NCBI RefSeq assembly: GCF_033100095.1 | Contig: NZ_CP136921.1 | Span: 3,561,001-3,625,000 of the forward strand | DNA length: 64,000 bases | Reading direction: 5' to 3' | DNA from: Diaphorobacter limosus | Lineage (GTDB): Bacteria > Pseudomonadota > Gammaproteobacteria > Burkholderiales > Burkholderiaceae_C | Shown here: piece by piece, positions 57,861-64,000 of the stretch | How the letters are laid out: each line of letters begins with the position of its first letter | How positions within the stretch are numbered: the stretch's first letter is position 1 | Notes under the pieces: model-generated | Told to the model about the DNA's origin: nothing | The model's input: the letters and a program-made list of their open reading frames with translations, nothing else | Database searches by the model: none | Translations under genes and position numbers: made by a program

Positions 57861-59090
57861 ATGGTCACCCCGACGCGCCCGACCAAGCCAGCCACAGACC
57901 ACCAGATCCAGCTGCTCGAAGGGGCGCGGGAGTTCTTTCCGGCCCTGATCACCGAGATGGATGCGGCCCTGTCCGACATCCAGTTCGAGACCTATATCTT
58001 TGATTGCACCGGCACGGGCGCCGACGTGGCCGAGGCGCTGATGCGCGCCGCCGCGCGTGGCGTGCGCGTGCACCTGGTGGTCGATGGCGTGGGCACGGGC
58101 CGTCTGCCCGAGCCCTGGCGCACGCGATTGCGCTCGGCCGGCGTGCGCATCGAGGTGTATTCACCGCTGGGGCCGCTGGGCCTGCTGCTGCCCAGGCGCT
58201 GGCGGCGCCTGCACCGCAAGCTGTGCGTGATCGACGGCTGCGTGCTGTTCTGCGGTGGCATCAATGTGCTGGACGACTTTTACGACCCCAACCACGGGCC
58301 GTTGGCCGCGCCGCGCTTTGACTTTGCCGTGCGCGCCGTGGGCAGCCTGGTGCAGCATGCCAGCGACACCATGGAGCAGTTGTGGTGGCGCATGCGCGCT
58401 GTGAGTGATGTGCGCCACCGCCGCCTGTCGCTGGCGCTGGCCGACATGCGAGCGGCCAGCGCGGCGCGCCTGGCCATCAAGCGCGCACAAAGCCAGCGCC
58501 GCGGCATGCGTGCCGCCCTGCTGTTGCGCGACAACGTGTTGCACCGCACCAGCATAGAGCGCGCCTACCTGCGCGCCATCGCCCAGGCGCGGCGCGAGGT
58601 GATCATCGCCAACGCCTACTTCATGCCCGGCGGCAAGCTGCGCCGGGCCCTGATATTGGCCGCGCGCCGTGGCGTGCGCGTGCAGCTGCTGCTGCAGGGG
58701 CGCTACGAATATTTCATGCAATACCACGCCGCGCGCCCCGTCTACGGCGCGCTGCTGGCCGCGGGCGTGGAGATCTACGAATACGAGTCCAGCTTCCTGC
58801 ACGCCAAGGTGGCCGTGGTGGACGCGCAGGGCCGGCGCGCCTGGGCCACGGTGGGTTCGAGCAACCTGGATCCGCTGTCGCTGCTGCTGGCGCGTGAGGC
58901 CAACGTGGTGGTGCGCGACGCGGCCTTTGCCCAGCAGCTGCATGCGCGCCTGGTGCGCGCGCGCGACGCGGGCGGGCGGCCGCTTGATCCGCACGAGTAC
59001 GCGGCCCGCCCTTGGCGCGAGCGGGTGCTCGACCGCGTCGCCTTCGGCCTGATGCGCGCGGCGCTGTGGGTTACGGGCAATCGCTATTGA
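57861..59090 (+). CDS. clsB: Cardiolipin synthase B (phospholipase D family)
   Basis: Makes cardiolipin from phosphatidylglycerol. The 409 residues carry two HKD motifs: LHRKLCVIDG near 114 and LHAKVAVVDAQG near 313, the second followed by GSSNLDPLS. No N-terminal membrane helices, unlike ClsA. Follows the YbhP-like gene by nine bases. Confidence 0.92.
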   Translation: MVTPTRPTKPATDHQIQLLEGAREFFPALITEMDAALSDIQFETYIFDCTGTGADVAEALMRAAARGVRVHLVVDGVGTGRLPEPWRTRLRSAGVRIEVYSPLGPLGLLLPRRWRRLHRKLCVIDGCVLFCGGINVLDDFYDPNHGPLAAPRFDFAVRAVGSLVQHASDTMEQLWWRMRAVSDVRHRRLSLALADMRAASAARLAIKRAQSQRRGMRAALLLRDNVLHRTSIERAYLRAIAQARREVIIANAYFMPGGKLRRALILAARRGVRVQLLLQGRYEYFMQYHAARPVYGALLAAGVEIYEYESSFLHAKVAVVDAQGRRAWATVGSSNLDPLSLLLAREANVVVRDAAFAQQLHARLVRARDAGGRPLDPHEYAARPWRERVLDRVAFGLMRAALWVTGNRY

Positions 59091-59100
59091 GCTATTGTTT

Positions 59101-59138
59101 ACATAGCTGCCAGCGCTTGTTGGATAAGCGTTAGGGGC
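59101..59138 (+). repeat. Interspersed GCGCTTG repeat, copy 7
   Basis: ACATAGCTGCCAGCGCTTG, then TTGGATAAGCGTTAGGGGC, between clsB and folE. Near-complete copy. Confidence 0.78.
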
Positions 59139-59187
59139 ATAAATCAAGCATAAAACTGTGATCAGCATTCGCTGTTACCATGCCGCC

Positions 59188-59913
59188 ATGTCTTCAGAAC
59201 CTGTAGCACCCAGCAACGCCAGCACACCGGACGAGGGCCTGCCCGTTTCCGTCAAGATCCGCGAGCGCCTGGCCGCGGCGCGCCGGCGCTTTCATGCCAA
59301 CGACAATATCGCCGAGTTCATACGGCCGGGCGAGCTCGAACAGCTGCTCGACGAGGTCGAGGCCAAGATGCAGGGCGTGCTCGACAGCATGGTCATAGAC
59401 ACGGCCGGTGACCACAACACGCAGAACACCGCGCGCCGCGTCGCCAAGATGTATTTGAACGAGGTCTTCAAGGGCCGCTACGTGCATCCGCCGGCGATCA
59501 CCGAGTTTCCAAACGCCGAGCATTTGAACGAGCTGATGATCGTCGGCCCGATCACCGTGCGCAGCGCCTGCAGCCACCACTTCTGCCCCGTGATCGGCAA
59601 GATCTGGATCGGCGTGCTGCCCAACGAGCACACCAACGTCATCGGCCTGTCCAAGTACGCGCGCCTGGTGGACTGGGTCATGGGCCGGCCGCAGATCCAG
59701 GAGGAGGCCGTGGTGCAACTGGCCGACCTGATCATGGAGAAGACCCAGCCCGACGGCCTGGCCATCGTCATGGAGGCCAGCCACTTCTGCATGTCCTGGC
59801 GCGGCGTGCGCGAGATGGACAGCAAGATGCTCAACTCGGTGATGCGCGGCGTCTTCCTCACCAACTCCACGCTGCGCCGCGAATTTCTGGCGCTGATACC
59901 CGGAAGGAACTGA
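59188..59913 (+). CDS. folE: GTP cyclohydrolase I
   Basis: First step of folate/pterin synthesis from GTP. The 241 residues contain the zinc and active-site segment TVRSACSHHFCPVIGKIWIG (HH, Cys) and the later ASHFCMSWRGVRE with the second zinc Cys. I used ATG 59188; an upstream in-frame ATG at 59158 is possible. The BLUF gene follows after two bases. Confidence 0.94.
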   Translation: MSSEPVAPSNASTPDEGLPVSVKIRERLAAARRRFHANDNIAEFIRPGELEQLLDEVEAKMQGVLDSMVIDTAGDHNTQNTARRVAKMYLNEVFKGRYVHPPAITEFPNAEHLNELMIVGPITVRSACSHHFCPVIGKIWIGVLPNEHTNVIGLSKYARLVDWVMGRPQIQEEAVVQLADLIMEKTQPDGLAIVMEASHFCMSWRGVREMDSKMLNSVMRGVFLTNSTLRREFLALIPGRN

Positions 59914-59915
59914 CC

Positions 59916-60338
59916 ATGCTGGTTCGCCTGCTCTACGTCAGCCGCGCGGTGGACACCTCGCCCGCGGCCATCGAGGCCATCCTCACGCAATCGCGCCAAC
60001 ACAACCCGGCCACCGGCATTACCGGCGTGCTGTGCTATGGCGGCGGCATCTTCCTGCAGGCCATAGAGGGCGGGCGCTCCGCGGTGAGCGAGCTCTACGG
60101 CCATATCCAGCGCGATGCGCGCCACAAGGACGTGGAGCTGCTGGCCTTCGAGGAAATCTGCGAGCGCCGATTCGGCGGCTGGACCATGGGCCATGTGAAC
60201 CTGGCCAAGCTCAACCATTCCATCGTGCTCAAGTACTCCGAGAAGCCCGAGTTCGACCCCTATATGTCCTCGGGCAAGGTGTCGTTCGCGCTGCTCGAGG
60301 AGCTGATGGCCACGGCCAGCATCATCGGCCGGGCTTGA
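59916..60338 (+). CDS. BLUF-domain blue-light sensor
   Basis: A 140-residue, single-domain BLUF flavoprotein that binds FAD. The light-switch residues can be seen: Tyr7 (RLLYVSRA), Asn30 (QSRQHNPATGITG), Gln48 (FLQAIEG), and Trp89/Met91 (GGWTMGH). No fused output domain, so it probably acts on a partner protein. It starts two bases after folE, so the two are co-transcribed. Confidence 0.93.
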   Translation: MLVRLLYVSRAVDTSPAAIEAILTQSRQHNPATGITGVLCYGGGIFLQAIEGGRSAVSELYGHIQRDARHKDVELLAFEEICERRFGGWTMGHVNLAKLNHSIVLKYSEKPEFDPYMSSGKVSFALLEELMATASIIGRA

Positions 60339-60347
60339 GGTGTGCAA

Positions 60348-60470
60348 CCCCCTGAGCGGCTTGCGCCGCCTCCCCCTTCTCTCTACGCGCTGCGCGCTAC
60401 GGGAAGGGGGACGCCGCCAGCGCGGCGGGGCGGCCCTTGCGCGGCGGCCCTGGCTCGGGTTGCGCCAGTT
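60348..60470. repeat. Comamonadaceae-type GC-rich intergenic repeat
   Basis: The stretch CCCCCTGAGCGGCTTGCGCC, then CTACGGGAAGGGGGACGCCG and GGCGGCCCTTGCGCGGCGGCC, resembles a repeat I have seen often between genes in Acidovorax and relatives. The CCCCCTTCTC/GAAGGGGG arms can pair. Family membership is from recall. Confidence 0.5.
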
Positions 60471-60570
60471 TCATGGGCCGCGGGCAGCGCACGGCATCAT
60501 CTATAACTGAGACAAATCACATACTGAACGCCGCAGCCGGCCGCAAGGCGCTGCGGTTTCTTGCGTTTGC

Positions 60571-61452
60571 ATGTCGCTCAACGCCTTTGCCCTGATCATC
60601 CTCGCCGGACTGATCCATGCCGTGTGGAACATCGCCGCCAAGAAGGCCGGTGGCGATGCGCGCTTTGCCTTCTTTACCGCCGTGCTGATGATGCTGGTCT
60701 GGGCGCCACTGGGCTGGTGGCTGGGGCGCTCGGCCGTGCCGCTGTGGGGCGCGCGCGAATGGGCCATCGTCGCCCTGAGCGGCGTGCTGCATGTGCTGTA
60801 TTACGTGGTGCTGTTGCGCGGCTATCGCAAGGCCGATCTGACGGTGGTCTACCCGCTGGCGCGCGGCACCGGGCCGCTGGTGACGGCGCTGGTGGCCGTC
60901 ACGCTGCTGGGCGAGCGGCTGTCGCTGACCGCCGTGCTGGGCATAGCCGGTGTGGTGGCCGGGGTGTTCCTGATTGCCGGCGGGCCCGGCCTGCTGCGCG
61001 CCGGGCGGGACGAGCAGGCGCGCCGGCTTGTCAGGAAGGGCATGCAGTACGGCGTGCTCACCGGCCTGTTCATCGCCAGCTACACGGTGGTCGATGGCTA
61101 TGCGGTGAAGGTCATGCTGCTGTCTCCCATTCTGGTGGACTACATGGGTAACTTCGTGCGCGTGCTGGTGCTGGCGCCCGTGGCGCTGCGCAAACCCGCC
61201 GAGCTGGCGCCGCTGTGGGCCGCGCAGTGGCGCTTTGCGCTGCTGGTGGCCGCAGTTAGCCCCGTGGCTTATGTGCTGGTGCTGTTTGCCATGCAGAGCG
61301 CGCCCCTGTCCCATGTGGCGCCGGCGCGCGAGGTCTCCATGTTGTTCGCGGCCCTGCTGGGCGGCCATCTGCTGGGCGAGGGCGACCGCGCCGCGCGCAT
61401 CGCCGGGGCGCTGCTGATTGCCTGCGGCGTGGTGGCGCTGGCGCTGGGTTGA
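60571..61452 (+). CDS. EamA/DMT superfamily transporter
   Basis: A 293-residue protein with ten predicted membrane helices in two EamA repeats; LTVVYPLARGTGPLVTALVAV is typical of the first. Probably exports a small metabolite; substrate unknown. Convergent with the next gene, eight bases apart. Confidence 0.85.
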   Translation: MSLNAFALIILAGLIHAVWNIAAKKAGGDARFAFFTAVLMMLVWAPLGWWLGRSAVPLWGAREWAIVALSGVLHVLYYVVLLRGYRKADLTVVYPLARGTGPLVTALVAVTLLGERLSLTAVLGIAGVVAGVFLIAGGPGLLRAGRDEQARRLVRKGMQYGVLTGLFIASYTVVDGYAVKVMLLSPILVDYMGNFVRVLVLAPVALRKPAELAPLWAAQWRFALLVAAVSPVAYVLVLFAMQSAPLSHVAPAREVSMLFAALLGGHLLGEGDRAARIAGALLIACGVVALALG

Positions 61453-61459
61453 CCCGGGT

Positions 61460-62068
61460 TTACACCGGCCCGGTCAAGGCCAGATAGCTGCGCCTTGTCT
61501 CGGGCGAGACCGAGGCCAGCAGCTGGGCGTGTGGCGTCTGGTGGCGCGCCAGCATGCGCGCCGAGGCAACGGTCTTGGACTTGCAGAACCAGTGGCAGCT
61601 GTGCTGCATCAGCAGCAGCTCGGCCGTCATCGTGAAGGCGCGCTCGCGCGCTGCCAGATTGCCCTCGTTGCGCAGGGCGCGGCCCATGCCGGCGGCGTGG
61701 ATGGCCAGCAGCTCGCGCATGTCGAACGTGGCGGCGGGCAACAGCTGGGTGGCAAAGGGCAGGCCCAGCGGCAGGCGGCTGACGCGCGCCAGTGCCGTGG
61801 GCACGCGGCGAAAGTCGTCCACGAAGCGCTCGAACTGCTCGACCAGCTGCGTCTCGCTCTCGGCCAGCAGGCTCAGCACCTGCTGGCGGCGCTCGTCGCC
61901 TTGCTCGCCCATGGCGCGCAGATAGCCCTGGGTGAGCTGCTCCATCAGGCGCTCGATCTGGTAGGGATGCAGGTGCCGGGCGAGCAGGGCGATGCGCCGG
62001 CGCTGCTGCTGGTGGTTGAGCACATAGGCGCCGGTGGCGCCCAGGGCCAGCAGAAGAAAGAAATCCAT
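61460..62068 (-). CDS. Membrane-anchored protein of unknown function
   Basis: A 202-residue protein with one N-terminal helix (MDFFLLLALGATGAYVLNHQ) then a soluble, mostly helical part. CHWFCKSKTVASARML contains two Cys. No family recognised. The ATG at 62068 is where the membrane helix begins; the open frame upstream lies over the lysE-like gene. Divergent from it. Confidence 0.7.
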   Translation of the reverse strand: MDFFLLLALGATGAYVLNHQQQRRRIALLARHLHPYQIERLMEQLTQGYLRAMGEQGDERRQQVLSLLAESETQLVEQFERFVDDFRRVPTALARVSRLPLGLPFATQLLPAATFDMRELLAIHAAGMGRALRNEGNLAARERAFTMTAELLLMQHSCHWFCKSKTVASARMLARHQTPHAQLLASVSPETRRSYLALTGPV

Positions 62069-62147
62069 GGGCAAACTGAAGTGAAAGCGGGCGAAAGGGG
62101 GTGATTGTCGCCCGTCCGGTGTTGGCTGCCGTGGCAGGCGCAGCACA

Positions 62148-62801
62148 ATGGCACCCATGCCTTCCATCGAAACCCTGATCGCCTTCTTTGGCGTGTCCGT
62201 GCTGCTGGCCCTCACCCCGGGGCCGGACAACATCTTCGTGCTGCTGCAGTCGGCGCAACGCGGCTGGCGTGCCGGCATGTGTGTGGTGTTGGGCCTGTGC
62301 CTGGGCCTGGTGGGGCACACGGCGGCCGTGGCCCTGGGGCTGGCGGCGGTGTTTGCAGCCTCCGGCATGGCGTTCACGGTGCTCAAGGTCGTGGGCGCGG
62401 CCTACCTGGCCTGGCTGGCCTGGGGCGCGCTGCGGGCGCCGGCCAGCGTGCACGAGGCGCCACCCGGCGGCGCTGCGGCGGCCGGCGGCAACGGCGGCGC
62501 CCTGCGCATGGTGGGGCGCGGCGTGGTGATGAACCTGACGAATCCCAAGGTGCTGGTGTTCTTCCTGGCCTTTCTGCCGCAGTTTGCCGACCCGGCGCAA
62601 GGCGGCATGGCGCGCCAGATCATGCTGCTGGGCCTGGTGTTCATGCTGGCGACGCTGCTGGTGTTTGGCGCCATTGCCTGCTTCTCGGGGGCGTTTGGCG
62701 CGCTGCTGCAGCGCTCGGCAAGGGCGCAGCGGCTGCTCAACCGTGTGGCCGGCCTGGTGTTTCTGGGCCTGGCGCTGCGGCTGGCCACGGCCCAGCGTTG
62801 A
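62148..62801 (+). CDS. LysE family exporter
   Basis: A 217-residue, six-helix protein of the LysE/RhtB amino-acid exporter family: LLALTPGPDNIFVLLQSAQRG near the N-terminus and VVMNLTNPKVLVFFLAFLPQF near 130 are diagnostic. Start at 62148 or 62157. Substrate unknown. Confidence 0.9.
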   Translation: MAPMPSIETLIAFFGVSVLLALTPGPDNIFVLLQSAQRGWRAGMCVVLGLCLGLVGHTAAVALGLAAVFAASGMAFTVLKVVGAAYLAWLAWGALRAPASVHEAPPGGAAAAGGNGGALRMVGRGVVMNLTNPKVLVFFLAFLPQFADPAQGGMARQIMLLGLVFMLATLLVFGAIACFSGAFGALLQRSARAQRLLNRVAGLVFLGLALRLATAQR

Positions 62802-62810
62802 TTCCTGATT

Positions 62811-62854
62811 TGATAGCTGTCAGCGCTTGATGGATAAGCGCTGTAGCCTGTTTT
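62811..62854 (+). repeat. Interspersed GCGCTTG repeat, copy 8
   Basis: TGATAGCTGTCAGCGCTTGA, then TGGATAAGCGCTGTAGCCTG, between the LysE gene and the amidase. Full-length copy with perfect AGCGCTT/AAGCGCT arms. Confidence 0.8.
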
Positions 62855-62859
62855 AATGC

Positions 62860-64000
62860 TCATTCTGGCGGCTGCGGCCAGGGCCGCTGCGGCCCGCGCA
62901 GTTGCTCGAAGGCGTGGGCGATCTGCAGCACGCCCAGGTCGTCAAAGCGCTGCCCGGCGATCTGCAGGCCTATGGGCAGGCCGGTGGCGCTGTAGCCGCA
63001 GTGGATGGAGGCGGCCGGCTGCTCCGACATGTTGAAGGGCACGGTGAAGGCGATGTGCTCCAGCGGCTGCAGCGGGTCGTTGGTGGGCGCGGGCAGCTCG
63101 GCGGCAAAGGCGGTGATGGGTGCCACGGGCGAGAGCACATAGTCGAACGGCGCGCAGGCGCGCACCGTGGCCAGGCGCGTGGCGTGGAACTGCGCGCCGG
63201 CCTCGAACACCTGCGCGCCATCGAAGGCAGCGGCGCTCTCGGCCCACTGGCGGATGAAGGGCAGCACCTTGTCCAGCTGCCCGGGCGCGAGCTGGCGCAT
63301 ATCGATGAGCGAGCGCATGCGCCAGAAATGGTCCATGCCGTCGAGCATCTGGCGCGTGAGAAAGGGGCGCATGGGCTCGACGATGGCGCCGGCCTGCTCG
63401 AACAGCCGGGCTGCGGCCGCCACGGCGGCGCGCACCTCGTCGTCCAGGCCCAGGCCGCAGCCGGCGTCCAGCAGCAGGCCCAGGCGCAGGCCGCGCAGGC
63501 GTTCCAGGCCGGGCGCCAGCCGCAGCCAATCGATGTCCTGCGGTGGCAGGCTCATGCTGTCGCGCGCGTCAGGCCTGCTCAGCACCTGCATCATCAGCGC
63601 CGCGTCCTGCACGGTGCGCGTCATCGGGCCGGCGGCGCGGCCGGTGTAGGGTGGGTCTATGGGGACGCGGCCCAGGCTGGGTTTCAGGCCAAAGATGCCG
63701 CACCAGCTGGCCGGCAGGCGGATGGAGCCGCCAATGTCGGTGCCCACATGCAGCGGGCCGTAGCCCGCGGCGGCGGCGGCGCCCGCGCCGGCGCTCGATC
63801 CGCCTGGGCCCTTGCTCAAATCCCAGGGGTTGCGCGCCAGCGCGTGAAAGCTCGACAGTCCCGAGGACAGCATGCCGTAGTCGGGCATGGTGGTCTTGGC
63901 GATCAGCACGGCCCCGGCTTCGCGCAGCCGCGCGGCGGGTGGGGCGTCGGCGCTGGCCGGCACCAGGGGCACGGCGGCCGTGCCCAGCGGCGTGGGGTCG
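62860..64000 (-). CDS. Amidase signature family protein (N-terminus outside the window)
   Basis: An amide hydrolase cut by the right edge; the frame stays open to 64000, so the GTG at 63972 is not the real start. Visible catalytic residues: Lys in AVLIAKTTMP, the cis-Ser and Ser in GPGGSSAG and VGTDIGGSIRLPA. About 380 residues are present of a usual 450-480. Substrate unknown. Confidence 0.9.
   Translation of the reverse strand, partial: DPTPLGTAAVPLVPASADAPPAARLREAGAVLIAKTTMPDYGMLSSGLSSFHALARNPWDLSKGPGGSSAGAGAAAAAGYGPLHVGTDIGGSIRLPASWCGIFGLKPSLGRVPIDPPYTGRAAGPMTRTVQDAALMMQVLSRPDARDSMSLPPQDIDWLRLAPGLERLRGLRLGLLLDAGCGLGLDDEVRAAVAAAARLFEQAGAIVEPMRPFLTRQMLDGMDHFWRMRSLIDMRQLAPGQLDKVLPFIRQWAESAAAFDGAQVFEAGAQFHATRLATVRACAPFDYVLSPVAPITAFAAELPAPTNDPLQPLEHIAFTVPFNMSEQPAASIHCGYSATGLPIGLQIAGQRFDDLGVLQIAHAFEQLRGPQRPWPQPPE

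Overview
The window is 64 kb of a high-GC betaproteobacterial chromosome. Gene content and order (hemA-prfA-prmC-grxD; rplU-rpmA-obgE-proB; ubiE-Tim44-ubiJ-ubiB; the DUF3683 FAD/Fe-S fusion; clsB-folE) and the protein sequences suggest Comamonadaceae, close to Acidovorax, Alicycliphilus or Diaphorobacter. The genus is inferred from recall, not from a search.

Bases 1-16,800 are a genomic island next to a tRNA-Pro(CGG) gene. Its first 11.1 kb is a plus-strand phage-defence operon that best fits type 3 BREX: the end of an upstream gene (possibly brxC), the zinc-ribbon adenine methylase pglXI, the SNF2-type helicase brxHII, the phosphatase-fold pglZ, and a small last gene in the brxA position. 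Between pglXI and brxHII sits an extra pair, an AAA15/OLD-like ATPase and a DUF4276 protein with Toprim-like acidic motifs. The pair resembles ATPase/Toprim toxin modules such as OLD and PARIS, and it is the most interesting feature of the window.

Bases 11.2-16.7 kb hold the integration machinery, on the minus strand: a small membrane protein, an AlpA-like DNA-binding protein, a RepA_C-like replication initiator and a tyrosine recombinase. The last three formed an operon with 4-base ATGA overlaps. The recombinase is cut into three pieces by an IS630-family element (TA target duplication) and an IS256-family element (9-bp target duplication). Removing both elements restores a 349-residue reading frame, so the island has probably lost self-mobility through its own integrase. 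Three TGGGACAA repeats at 11-bp spacing lie between this module and the tRNA.

From 16.8 kb on the sequence is ordinary chromosome. ispB diverges from rplU-rpmA-obgE-proB. Then come rppH, proS with a lytic transglycosylase, a CorC/HlyC-type membrane protein, an AAA ATPase, the hemA-prfA-prmC-grxD group, a small membrane protein, an MscS-type channel and the ugp glycerol-3-phosphate operon (ugpB-A-E, then C-Q). The ugp operon is interrupted by an AT-rich EptA-like sulfatase-fold gene and a DUF2442 gene. After that come serA, the 1,319-residue FAD/Fe-S fusion, a HIT protein, a DUF971 protein, the ubiquinone cluster, a sodium:solute symporter, fmdB, a DUF502 gene, aspS, a chalcone-isomerase-like gene, nudB, an EEP nuclease, clsB, folE with a BLUF photoreceptor, an EamA transporter, a membrane-anchored protein, a LysE exporter and an amidase cut by the right edge.

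A short interspersed repeat (core TAGCTGNNNGCGCTTG...ATAAGCGCT) occurs at least eight times in the chromosomal part, always in the same direction, and I did not see it in the island. A ninth, degenerate copy appears to have become part of the fmdB coding sequence.
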